A stretch of 64,000 bases of DNA. Origin: Microbacterium sp. Se63.02b (GTDB lineage: Bacteria; Actinomycetota; Actinomycetes; Actinomycetales; Microbacteriaceae). The first letter of the stretch is position 1; every line of letters starts with the position of its first letter. The notes below the pieces were generated by a model. It was not told the DNA's origin. It was given only the letters and a program-made list of their open reading frames with translations, and did no database searches. Where the stretch lies: positions 2,108,001 to 2,172,000 of the forward strand of contig NZ_CP050453.1 of the NCBI RefSeq assembly GCF_014171575.1, in the 5' to 3' direction. The translations under genes and the position numbers were made by a program. Below, piece by piece: positions 16,627-24,528 of this stretch.

Positions 16627-17535
16627 ATGACGAAGATCCAGAAGCACACAATCGACCTGCGATCCCCTCGCACGGAAGCGCTCGAAGCCGCAGAAGCCGA
16701 ACTCGAGAACCTCACCGCGCAGACCGACACTCTCAGGGCCTCCGCACTCGCCGGCAACCTCGGCGCCGAAACGCTCGCAGCACATACCGACCGCCTCAAC
16801 CTCGCCACGATGCGGGTAGACGCCGCCCGTCACGCCGCCGAAGCCGAACTCAACAACCTCGCCGACCGGAACAGCATCGCCGACGCGATCGCTGAACTAC
16901 TCGACGACCCGGCTCTCGCGACCACGCCCATCGAAGACGCCATCAGCAAGCTCCGACAGGCACTCGCAGACATCACCACCGCCAACGAAACCCGCAACAG
17001 CGCTATCACCGGCTGGGTCACCCGACTGCGGCAACTCGGCGTCCCGGATACCGGCCTCACCGTTAACGGCGACGAGATCCACATCTCGTCGGCAGGCCCA
17101 ACCGGAACAACCATCACGATCGGCGGTGGCCGCGTCTCCACGATCGGCTCCGTCGCTGGCCACATCCGCCACACAACACAGAAGCACAGCGACAGCGCTC
17201 ATATGGCCATCGACCCAGCCAACCTTCCGAGCTCCGACACCCGTGGTCGTGCACTCGGAAGCACCACCGCCGTCCGCCTGCTCAAGAACCTCGGCGGCAA
17301 CAAGGCAGGCACCGTACTGACCACCCGCACCCACTCCCTAGGAGTCCTCGCGAAGTTCGTTCACGACGGTCACGCCGAACTCATCGACGGACAGATCCCC
17401 GACGAGTCCAAGCACACCCTCAAGCGCTTCCCTGTCGACACGCGTCCGCAAGAACAGCCCGAGCGCGTCACACCCACGAACGTCAACGACGCGACTCGGG
17501 TCGAAGACGCAGTACGAAAGGCGTTCACGAACTGA
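16627..17535 (+). CDS. phage-type protein of unknown function, 302 residues
   Basis: The protein has a long helical, Ala/Leu/Glu-rich first third (about 15-85, EALEAAEAELENLTAQTDTL), a second helix region to about 150, a beta-rich middle (GDEIHISSAGPTGTTITIGG) and a globular C-terminal part (VRLLKNLGGNKAGTVLTTRT, then FVHDGHAELIDGQIP). Such a coiled-coil plus beta layout could suit a structural or adaptor protein, but I recognise no family. It stands between two hairpins and so is probably its own transcription unit just before the tail genes. Confidence 0.6.
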   Translation: MTKIQKHTIDLRSPRTEALEAAEAELENLTAQTDTLRASALAGNLGAETLAAHTDRLNLATMRVDAARHAAEAELNNLADRNSIADAIAELLDDPALATTPIEDAISKLRQALADITTANETRNSAITGWVTRLRQLGVPDTGLTVNGDEIHISSAGPTGTTITIGGGRVSTIGSVAGHIRHTTQKHSDSAHMAIDPANLPSSDTRGRALGSTTAVRLLKNLGGNKAGTVLTTRTHSLGVLAKFVHDGHAELIDGQIPDESKHTLKRFPVDTRPQEQPERVTPTNVNDATRVEDAVRKAFTN

Positions 17536-17636
17536 ACCAACACCGCAAGGGGTGCGGGGGACTCCCTCAGCACCCCAAAAGGTCGCCGGGAATAGCCGCT
17601 CCCGTTATGCGTGCGCACTGAGCCCGTTTTTTTATA

Positions 17637-17664
17637 CGGCGCCCACCAATTCCGGTGGGCGCCG
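17637..17664 (+). terminator. strong 11-bp hairpin before the tail genes
   Basis: CGGCGCCCACC (17637-17647) pairs perfectly with 17654-17664 around a 6-base loop, followed by TCCTTCGTTT. A T-run also precedes it. It ends the 302-residue gene's transcript and lies 23 bp before the tail-chaperone-like start. Confidence 0.65.
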
Positions 17665-17686
17665 TCCTTCGTTTGAAAGGATCACC

Positions 17687-18214
17687 ATGAGCAAGATCAA
17701 GGAGCTCATCGAGAAGCAGAAGCAGTTCACTGAGGAGCTTGTCGCTGAGTCGAAGGCGTACTACGAGGCGATCGAGCCGGTCGAGGTCGAGACCGTCTTC
17801 GGGGAAACCCCGGCGACGTTCCGGGTACCGTTCGTACACCCGCACGAATTCAACGAACTGACAGAGCGCTTCCCTCCCGGGCGCAGCCCCATAGATGCGT
17901 CGCTGTGGTTCTCGCTGGACAAGGTCGCGATGAACTACCCCGGAATGACGTTGGTCGTCGGCGACGAGGTCGATGACCTGTATCGAGTGCGCGACAAGGA
18001 GGCCGTCTACATCTGGCCTGAGATCTACAAGGAGATGCCACCGGAGGACGCTCAGAACTTTCGGATGGCGGTGTGGGCTCTGCATATTTGGGAGCCAAAG
18101 CAGCGCCGCGAGGCGAAGAAGGAACGGGACGGCGACCCGGCAGAAGAGGTCGGGGATCTGCCTCTCGAGGAGCTTGTCGATTTCATCGCAGAAGGAGGTG
18201 ACCCGAATGCCTGA
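17687..18214 (+). CDS. putative tail assembly chaperone-type protein
   Basis: The 175-residue protein lies immediately before the tape measure gene and overlaps its start by 8 bases, the normal place of the tail assembly chaperone in siphophages. It begins with an acidic/basic helix (SKIKELIEKQKQFTEELVAE), followed by a globular part (RVPFVHPHEFNELTERFPPG) and ends in a strongly charged helix (PKQRREAKKERDGDP). Size and charge suit a gpG-like chaperone. I see no convincing slippery heptamer for a programmed frameshift near its end. The role rests mainly on position. Confidence 0.55.
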   Translation: MSKIKELIEKQKQFTEELVAESKAYYEAIEPVEVETVFGETPATFRVPFVHPHEFNELTERFPPGRSPIDASLWFSLDKVAMNYPGMTLVVGDEVDDLYRVRDKEAVYIWPEIYKEMPPEDAQNFRMAVWALHIWEPKQRREAKKERDGDPAEEVGDLPLEELVDFIAEGGDPNA

Positions 18215-20834
18215 TCGGATCGTGAAGGTACGCCTATCGGCGGTCGTGTCGGATTACGAGAAGTCGATGCGTGATGCTGCGAATGCGACGGCGACGGTGG
18301 GGACCGAGGCGGAGAAGCTGGCTCAGAAGAAGCAAGCCTTCCAGCAGCTCGGGAGTACTGGACTTGTGATGGGAACTCTGCTGACGGCAGGTCTGACGTT
18401 GGCTGCGAAGGCGTCTGCGGACTTCGATGCGCAGATGTCCAATGTTCAAGCGTCGACACACGAGAGCGCCGCGAACATGGATCTTCTTCGTCAGGCGGCG
18501 TTGGATGCGGGTGAAGCTACCGTGTTCTCCGCGACGGAGTCAGCGCAGGCTATTGAGGAGATGGCGAAGGCGGGCGTCTCGACCGCAGACATTCTTGGTG
18601 GGGGTCTGACGGGCGCTTTGGATCTGGCTGCTGCCGGTGGTCTGGACGTAGCGACTGCGGCCGGGATTGCGGCTACGGCTCTCAAGCAGTTCAATCTCAA
18701 CGGTTCCGAGATGTCGCATGTTGCTGATCTTCTGGCGGCGGGCGCCGGTAAGGCGATGGGCGATGTCACCGACCTGTCCCAGGCGCTGAACCAGTCGGCC
18801 CTTGTGGCGAAGCAGACGGGTCTCTCGATCGAGGAGACGACTGCGGGCCTGTCGGCGTTCGCGGCGCAGGGTCTGTTGGGATCGGATGCGGGGACGAGCT
18901 TCAAGAGCATGTTGCAGTCCCTCAACCCGACATCGGCTCAGGCCGCCGAACTGATGGAACGCTACAACCTCCAGGCGTACGACGCACAGGGCAACTTCGT
19001 GGGCCTCGCCGAGTACGCCGGGAAGCTCAAGGCGGGCCTGTCCGGTCTGAGCACCGAGCAGCAGAACGCCACCCTCAAGACGATCTTCGGAGCCGACGCG
19101 GTGCGCGCGGCGACCGTGCTGTACCAGCAAGGGTCTGAGGGCATCACCGAGTGGACACAGGCCGTCGATGACCAGGGCTACGCGGCCTCCACAGCCGCCA
19201 TGCGGCTCGACAACCTCAAGGGTGACGTGGAAGCCCTAGGAGGGGCATTCGAGACCGCCCTGATCGATACAGGCTCCACGGCGAACGACACCCTCCGCAC
19301 GATGGTCCAGGCACTCACCGGCCTCATCGGCATGTACAACGATCTCCCCGCCCCCGTGCAAGGAACCGTGATGGCTCTCGGCGGTGCAGCCGCAGCGGTC
19401 GCCCTGACAGGTGGCGCCGCGTTCCTCGCCATCCCGAAGTGGCTGGAGTTCAAAGCCACCGTGGAAGCGTCCACCTGGACGATGAAGGGGATCGGGTTCG
19501 CCGCGGGCGGCGCGGCCCTCGCCCTCGGTGGCCTGTTCATGATCGTGGGCGAGCTCGCGGCGAAGCACCAGCAGGCGCAGCAGCGGGCACAGCAGTACGC
19601 CGATGCGATCGAGGACGGCACGAACAAGCTCACCGAAGCCGCCCGCGCCACCGCGATCGACGAACTCCAGAAGGGCGGGGAACTGCTCACGTTCAACTGG
19701 CAGTCCGCCTACGACGCCGCCGAGAAGCTCGGTGTGGGTGCGGATGTCGTCACCGACGCGGCCCTCAAGAATGCCGACGCGATCGACCAGCTCAGCACGT
19801 ACTACGCGGCGCTCAGTGGCGACCAGGAGGCGTTCAACAAGATCCAGGGCGACACGGGTATGAACGCTTACGAGACGCGTCTTGCACTTGAGGCGATGAT
19901 CGGTGGCATCCAGGAGCAGAACGCCGCGATCGACGACGGACTCAGGCTGAAAGGGCAGGAGGAGAAGGCGAACTCGGCAGCCACGGCACAGTCACAGAGC
20001 GCTGCGGGTGCGTACATCGAGCAGGCTGACGCCATTCAGGATTTGAACTCGCAGCTCACGAGCTTGATCGACAGGATCAACGCGGCGAACGGTGTTGCTG
20101 TCGATGCGATCACGGCGAACGCCAATTACTTGTCGGCCATGGACGGACTTAAAGGTCAGGCGGAGAAGTTGGGGTTGTCTCTGGACGAGTCTACGGTTTC
20201 GGGGTCAGCGAACGCTGCCGCAATGGGTGAGATCGCGGAGAAGGCCCGGGCGGCTGCTGAGGCGCAGCTACAGCAGGACGTGACCACGATGAGCGCTGAT
20301 GAGTCCGCGAAGAAATACGCGGCTACGCTCGCATCTCAGCGTCAGGCATTCATCGACTCGGCCGTGAGTGCTGGCTACAACGCTAACCAGGTGAAGGCGC
20401 TCGCTGACCGGATCTTCCAGATGCCGACTGAGAAAGAGTTTCACGCGCTCGTCGAGACCGCGACGGCACAGTCACAGATCGACAGGTTCGTGACGCTGAA
20501 CAATGGCCGGCGGGTGAAGGTGTTCGTTGATGCTCAGGGCGGTCAATCGTTCAGGGTGGGCAGCACCACAGTCGCCCCTGGCATGTCGACGGGTGGTCCG
20601 GTGCGCGGGCCGGGGCCGAAGGGCAAAGACTCAGAGCTCCGAATGCTCGCGCCCGGTGAACACGTGCTCACTGCGGACGAAGTTGACGCCGCTGGAGGGC
20701 ACAGCGCGATCGGCGAGTGGCGAGCACTGCTGACAGGCGCTCGAAGTGATTATGCACTCACTGCCGATAGCCCGGAACACGTGATGGAGATACCGTCAGC
20801 AATGATCGGACGCTGGGAAGGAGGAAGGTCATGA
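18207..20834 (+). CDS. phage tail tape measure protein
   Basis: The 875-residue protein is a TP901-type tape measure. The core at about 60-400 has FDAQMSNVQASTHESAANMD, FSATESAQAIEEMAKAG and IEETTAGLSAFAAQGLLGSD, typical of the family. Hydrophobic Ala/Gly-rich segments follow at about 390-450, then a long helical stretch with coiled-coil character and a Gly-rich C-terminal part (GPVRGPGPKGKDSE). At roughly 0.15 nm per residue this would measure a tail of about 130 nm. The ATG at 18207 has GGAGG upstream. No other tail structural genes follow it here, which is odd. ATGA overlap with the next gene. Confidence 0.92.
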   Translation: MPDRIVKVRLSAVVSDYEKSMRDAANATATVGTEAEKLAQKKQAFQQLGSTGLVMGTLLTAGLTLAAKASADFDAQMSNVQASTHESAANMDLLRQAALDAGEATVFSATESAQAIEEMAKAGVSTADILGGGLTGALDLAAAGGLDVATAAGIAATALKQFNLNGSEMSHVADLLAAGAGKAMGDVTDLSQALNQSALVAKQTGLSIEETTAGLSAFAAQGLLGSDAGTSFKSMLQSLNPTSAQAAELMERYNLQAYDAQGNFVGLAEYAGKLKAGLSGLSTEQQNATLKTIFGADAVRAATVLYQQGSEGITEWTQAVDDQGYAASTAAMRLDNLKGDVEALGGAFETALIDTGSTANDTLRTMVQALTGLIGMYNDLPAPVQGTVMALGGAAAAVALTGGAAFLAIPKWLEFKATVEASTWTMKGIGFAAGGAALALGGLFMIVGELAAKHQQAQQRAQQYADAIEDGTNKLTEAARATAIDELQKGGELLTFNWQSAYDAAEKLGVGADVVTDAALKNADAIDQLSTYYAALSGDQEAFNKIQGDTGMNAYETRLALEAMIGGIQEQNAAIDDGLRLKGQEEKANSAATAQSQSAAGAYIEQADAIQDLNSQLTSLIDRINAANGVAVDAITANANYLSAMDGLKGQAEKLGLSLDESTVSGSANAAAMGEIAEKARAAAEAQLQQDVTTMSADESAKKYAATLASQRQAFIDSAVSAGYNANQVKALADRIFQMPTEKEFHALVETATAQSQIDRFVTLNNGRRVKVFVDAQGGQSFRVGSTTVAPGMSTGGPVRGPGPKGKDSELRMLAPGEHVLTADEVDAAGGHSAIGEWRALLTGARSDYALTADSPEHVMEIPSAMIGRWEGGRS

Positions 20835-21475
20835 GCCTTCTGATCTGGGAGCACCACGAGAACTACGTGCAAATGCTGTCTGACACATTGGTCACGGCCG
20901 GGGACGGCGTGACGCCCGTTTGCTATCAGTCGAAGGTGTCGGCGCTCCCTGGATTGAACCTGGCGATGGCGACGATGGGCACGGCTGAGATCGGCCTACA
21001 CCTCTACCGGACCCTGATGCAAGTTGATGCTGGGGAAGATATTGAGGCGGTGAATGGCGTTGCGCCGGAGCTGTTGCGGCACATCAGGGACGGCCTTGAG
21101 GAGCAGCGCCCCGACGACGGGATCTCTACGATCACTCTGTTCGGCTTCCCTAATGGCTCAGAGCATGTAAGCGTCTACTCGTACACATCGCGGGATGGTG
21201 CAGAGTTCGAGTCAAAGCGGGAGGAACTCGGGAAGGTTTCCGTGAAGCCTGGACCGCAGGAGTTCACGCTTGACTATCCCGAGACGTACGAGGCCAAGAT
21301 CGACCTCGCGTGCCGCATCCGTGAGGAGCAGGAAAGGTTCAGGGAGGAAGGCAAAGCCTTCGTGCGTATCGGCGGCGAGCTGCAAGCCACCCACGTGTCC
21401 AACGGGCGTGTGGACCAAGCTGTCTGGCACAGGTTTCCGGACTACGACCAGAGTCTGCCATCCGTTCGAATGTGA
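20831..21475 (+). CDS. unknown protein downstream of the tape measure, possibly Ntn-hydrolase-like
   Basis: This 214-residue protein starts at an ATG overlapping the tape measure stop (ATGA). The first half is beta-rich: SDTLVTAGDG, then KVSALPGLNLAMATMGTAEIG and STITLFGFP. That strand/helix rhythm resembles proteasome-like Ntn hydrolases, but no N-terminal nucleophile is exposed and I do not claim activity. The C-terminal part is acidic and helical. In a normal siphophage a distal tail protein would be here, and this does not look like one. Confidence 0.5.
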   Translation: MSLLIWEHHENYVQMLSDTLVTAGDGVTPVCYQSKVSALPGLNLAMATMGTAEIGLHLYRTLMQVDAGEDIEAVNGVAPELLRHIRDGLEEQRPDDGISTITLFGFPNGSEHVSVYSYTSRDGAEFESKREELGKVSVKPGPQEFTLDYPETYEAKIDLACRIREEQERFREEGKAFVRIGGELQATHVSNGRVDQAVWHRFPDYDQSLPSVRM

Positions 21476-21606
21476 CACTCTGGCCCGTCCTGGCCTCAAC
21501 TGGGGCGGGCCGTCTCCAACGATCTCTGGCTTTCGACATGTGGCATTCGCCAATGGGGTAGAACTTCAGCAGGTATCATCGAGGGATCCCGACATGGAGG
21601 TTACTC

Positions 21607-22257
21607 ATGGCACTATCCGGTGGTCCGCTCGAGCGTCGATCGATGAGTGACGAGGCCTACGCCCGACTCCGTGATGCCATCATCAGTGGCGAGTTGCCTC
21701 CCGGTGAGCCGCTTCGGGACTTTGAGATCGCGGAGACGTTCGGGACGTCGAAGACGCCTATCCGCCATGCCCTTGACCGCCTGGGGGAACAGGGCCTCGT
21801 GGAGATTCAGCGCAACCGCTACTCCCGTGTCGCTGCGATTGATCCTCATCAGGTGGCGAACGCGCTCGACGTTCTCGGTGACACTTGGGGTGGGGCGGCG
21901 CGCAGAGTCGGCAGCACCCTTGAGAAGGCCGATGCGAGCGCACTCAATCGGTTGGTGAAGGGACTTTCCTCGGCGGTGAGCCGCCACGACTTGGGTGCGT
22001 TCGCCACCGGGTTGTTCTCGATCGCCTCCGAGTACGCGCGGATCGAGGGCAACCCGGCTCGGCAGGCGGCCATTGAACAGCTCGCCGCTCAGGTCTCCCG
22101 GTACTGGCTTGCCTCGGCCCACGCCTTCGACTGGACCGCAGGGAAAGACCTCGCGAACGGCATCGCCCAGGCGCTCAAGACCGGCGATCAGAGCACCGGC
22201 GTCAACGCCATCGTCACGTTCATTGACACGGTCCGAGCGGAAGGCGCCGCGGCCTAG
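21607..22257 (+). CDS. GntR-family transcriptional regulator
   Basis: The 216-residue protein has a GntR winged helix at about 15-80 (LRDAIISGELPPGEPLRDFEIAETFGTSKTPIRHAL) and an all-helical C-terminal domain of FCD type (about 85-210), where the usual metal-binding histidines are not evident. It could respond to a small effector and may control accessory genes at the right end. The ATG at 21607 has GGAGG ten bases upstream. Its stop overlaps the stop of the convergent 22254 gene by four bases. Confidence 0.82.
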   Translation: MALSGGPLERRSMSDEAYARLRDAIISGELPPGEPLRDFEIAETFGTSKTPIRHALDRLGEQGLVEIQRNRYSRVAAIDPHQVANALDVLGDTWGGAARRVGSTLEKADASALNRLVKGLSSAVSRHDLGAFATGLFSIASEYARIEGNPARQAAIEQLAAQVSRYWLASAHAFDWTAGKDLANGIAQALKTGDQSTGVNAIVTFIDTVRAEGAAA

Positions 22258-22538
22258 GCATCCCCCTGCAGAGTCACGGCGTTTCCCCACACCCAGCACC
22301 GGAATACTTGGTCTTCGGCGCGGAACTCGATACCTGCGGCGAGCGGCGTGGAGCGTACGAGCTTCGCGTCAACCCGCACCGCCTCGGGACCGAACCTCAC
22401 CCACGCCCGCACACGCTTCTGCAACGCGTGAGGGTAGATCGTCAACGGTTGCCCACGAACGTCCATCTCCCGGTCAGTGAGCGACTGCAACGGGCCGTGT
22501 TTCGCGGCTTCCAGGACTGACCGTGCTTGCGACTGCAT
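22254..22538 (-). CDS. small protein of unknown function
   Basis: The 94-residue product has a helical start and a compact beta-rich remainder (YPHALQKRVRAWVRFG, AVRVDAKLVRSTP, FRAEDQVFRCWVWGNAV) resembling small proteins common in actinobacterial mobile elements. I do not know a function. The ATG at 22536-22538 lacks an obvious ribosome-binding site. It converges on the GntR gene and is divergent from the SOS-box gene at 22650. Confidence 0.55.
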   Translation of the reverse strand: MQSQARSVLEAAKHGPLQSLTDREMDVRGQPLTIYPHALQKRVRAWVRFGPEAVRVDAKLVRSTPLAAGIEFRAEDQVFRCWVWGNAVTLQGDA

Positions 22539-22621
22539 GTCACGGTACGCGGACAGTGTTGCTCCTGGATTTCCCGCACCGGCACCCTTCTTCCCCGGCC
22601 TGGGGTCAAGGGTAGCAAGTA

Positions 22622-22637
22622 TCGAACATCTGTTCTA
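22622..22637 (+). promoter_or_regulatory. LexA (SOS) box candidate
   Basis: TCGAACATCTGTTCTA matches the actinobacterial SOS-box form TCGAAC-N4-GTTCGA at 11 of 12 defined positions. It lies 12 bases before the ATG of the 87-residue gene, so LexA bound there would block its transcription until DNA damage. Confidence 0.6.
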
Positions 22638-22649
22638 TTCTCTTAACCC

Positions 22650-22913
22650 ATGGACACGCCAACGATCGAACACGTCGCAACTCTATGGATGGTCAAGGAC
22701 ATCCCCACGAGGATGGTCTACGCGGGTCGCCGATGGCGCGTCACCGACACCCCCACCCGGCTGCGACACTCGAGCTGGACCCTCCCCCTCGACGAACCCC
22801 ACCACGGGCTCTACGGGTGGCGATTCCAAGGAACCGACGAGGCGGGAATCTCGTTCGTTTTCGACGTCTACAAGGGTGAAGACGGATGGCACGTCCACCG
22901 CACCTACGACTGA
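22650..22913 (+). CDS. small protein under a putative SOS box, DUF6504-like
   Basis: This 87-residue protein has the beta-rich pattern VYAGRRWRVTDTPTRLRHSS ... LYGWRFQG ... VFDVYKGEDGWHVHRTYD. It resembles the short DUF6504 proteins found beside DNA-damage translesion polymerases in actinobacteria. That comparison is from memory and moderate at best. The SOS-box-like site directly upstream (22622-22637) supports a damage-induced role. It could help coordinate element induction or repair. Confidence 0.6.
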   Translation: MDTPTIEHVATLWMVKDIPTRMVYAGRRWRVTDTPTRLRHSSWTLPLDEPHHGLYGWRFQGTDEAGISFVFDVYKGEDGWHVHRTYD

Positions 22914-22949
22914 CTTGGATCCAGGTGTGCCCAGTGCCATATTGGCCTT

Positions 22950-23750
22950 GTGTCCATATTGCGGTGGTCGACGACGATCCTCACTGGCTTGGCGGGTATC
23001 GTCACCGCCTTCCTTACGTTTGCTGTGGCGCTCACGCCTGCAATAGATGCCAGCAGCCTTCGTGTTGGGCTGTTGGTGACTGGCATCGCCACCGCGGTCT
23101 TCGGCGTGCTAACGAAAATTCTTGACCTGGTCGTGGTGCATAGTCGCAAAGAAGACATCAAGGCACTTCGAGCACAGTTCTACGAAGTCTTCGATGGCCC
23201 GATGAATCGGATGATCGCGCAGGTGCAGCGAATGGCGCTTCGCGCTCCGGCCAAGCGCCAGGAATCACTGCACGCCCTCCGCCTTAACGTCGTCATCTCA
23301 ACGGCGCAGCTAGTCGCTTCCAAGACGGCCCGGGCCACCTACTTCATGTTGGAGGACCGCACCGCGCTAGTGGGCCGCCGCGCCATGCGGGGGACGGAAT
23401 ACAACTACTCTGACAACCGCCGCGACAACGCGACAACCGAGTTCGTCGAAGCCGATGATCCGCAAAGTGAGATCTGGCAGGCTCTCGACGGCCACGGACC
23501 TGTCATCTATCCGAACCTCACCGTCTCTGCGCCGGCCGGTTGGGACGCGAACGCTCACGTCTACAAGGGATTTCTCACGTTTCGAATCGAGATGGGCGAC
23601 GCGGGCGTCGGCGTCCTGACCGTAAACTCACTCAATCCGAATGAATTTGAACCCGCCGACGTAGCCATCGTCGGCGCGCTTGCCGCCGTGCTCAGCATGG
23701 CCGAGGCGGCAGCTCATGGTTACAGGCCTGCACCCACCAGGAAGCGATGA
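22950..23750 (+). CDS. membrane-anchored GAF-domain protein
   Basis: The 266-residue protein has two N-terminal membrane helices (about 9-32 and 38-62) and a short linker (VVVHSRKEDIKALRAQFYEVF). A GAF-like sensor domain follows at about 100-255, with LVASKTARATYFMLED and GVGVLTVNSLNPNEFEPADV as characteristic segments. There is no histidine kinase, cyclase or nuclease domain, so output would be by the membrane helices or by a partner. The start is a GTG at 22950. Two helices plus a ligand-sensor domain in element cargo recalls membrane effectors of defence systems, but this is inference. Confidence 0.68.
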   Translation: MSILRWSTTILTGLAGIVTAFLTFAVALTPAIDASSLRVGLLVTGIATAVFGVLTKILDLVVVHSRKEDIKALRAQFYEVFDGPMNRMIAQVQRMALRAPAKRQESLHALRLNVVISTAQLVASKTARATYFMLEDRTALVGRRAMRGTEYNYSDNRRDNATTEFVEADDPQSEIWQALDGHGPVIYPNLTVSAPAGWDANAHVYKGFLTFRIEMGDAGVGVLTVNSLNPNEFEPADVAIVGALAAVLSMAEAAAHGYRPAPTRKR

Positions 23751-23801
23751 AATCAGCCGAATGTCGGATTCCGGACGTACACTCGATGTGAAGGGAGCAA
23801 C

Positions 23802-23975
23802 ATGATTGACATCTCGCAGACGCAGGACGTTGAGGTGGTCCTCGACGAGGAGTACTTCGCAGCTGTCAAACGTGAAGCTCTGGCCAAGGCGCTCCGCGAT
23901 GAGCGCGTCCCCTCATCCCAGCGCATCCGCCGAACGCGCCTCCTGCTCGAAAAGTTCCAGGCCGCAGCTTCCTAG
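23802..23975 (+). CDS. small acidic/basic helical protein
   Basis: The 57-residue frame has AAGGGAG six bases before its ATG. It is mostly helical (DEEYFAAVKREALAKALRDE, then SSQRIRRTRLLLEKF) and could be a small DNA-binding or antitoxin-like protein. It follows the GAF gene by 51 bp and ends one base before the stop of the convergent HicB-like gene. No family is recognised. Confidence 0.5.
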   Translation: MIDISQTQDVEVVLDEEYFAAVKREALAKALRDERVPSSQRIRRTRLLLEKFQAAAS

Positions 23976-24467
23976 TCAAGGAAGAGTGTCCACTACGTAC
24001 CCGAACTTGAACTCGCGGTAGCTTGCCTTAGGTACTAGCCGCCGCCCTTGCTTCCTCCGGCGTAGGTAATCAGAGATCAGAGCCGCATCTTCTGAGCGCA
24101 TCCCTGCGTTCTCGGCTCGTGCTCGAAGTCGCTCAGGCGTGACGACAAGCCAGCGGTTTGGCTCGTTCATCAGGTCGGCCTTCAGCTTCTCCTGCTCGTT
24201 CCACTTGAGACGGTTGTTGTACCCCCGGGCTTTCCTCGCCAGATACTCAATGATCTCGTCCACGCCGTTGGGAAGCGGCTCAGATCGCCAGAGGTTGAGG
24301 GCGATCTCGAACGAGTCCCCCGGGACACCAAGTGTCACGGCGATGTAGTCACGCGCCATCACCGGAATCTCCTCCTCGGTCAGCGCCTGCGTCACACCCT
24401 CGAGCTCGGGGATGCGCACGAACCAGAACTTGCCGTCGCGCTCCGCAGTGACTTCGTACGTCTTCAC
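23976..24467 (-). CDS. HicB-like antitoxin-type protein with a C-terminal extension
   Basis: The N-terminal 70 residues have the HicB/UPF0150 fold pattern: KTYEVTAERDGKFWFVRIPE, LEGVTQALTEEEIPVMARDY and IAVTLGVPGDSFEIAL. The remaining 90 residues are basic and helical (YLARKARGYNNRLKWNEQEK, then ISDYLRRRKQGRRLVPKASY), probably for DNA or partner binding. No hicA gene is adjacent, so it is solitary. I prefer the GTG at 24465-24467, which has GAGAG five bases upstream, over in-frame GTG 24473 or longer starts. Confidence 0.65.
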   Translation of the reverse strand: MKTYEVTAERDGKFWFVRIPELEGVTQALTEEEIPVMARDYIAVTLGVPGDSFEIALNLWRSEPLPNGVDEIIEYLARKARGYNNRLKWNEQEKLKADLMNEPNRWLVVTPERLRARAENAGMRSEDAALISDYLRRRKQGRRLVPKASYREFKFGYVVDTLP

Positions 24468-24528
24468 GATCACTCTCTTCTGTAGTCGATGCTGAGCGAG
24501 CAAGCGTGCCGCCATGAACGTTCCCAAT

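Noticed and set aside
18100..18206. Programmed -1 frameshift of a tail assembly chaperone
   Set aside because: There is no convincing slippery heptamer, and the downstream frame is occupied directly by the tape measure gene.
23976..24467. HicAB toxin-antitoxin pair
   Set aside because: No hicA-like gene is adjacent. The neighbouring 57-residue protein lacks the HicA histidine motif.
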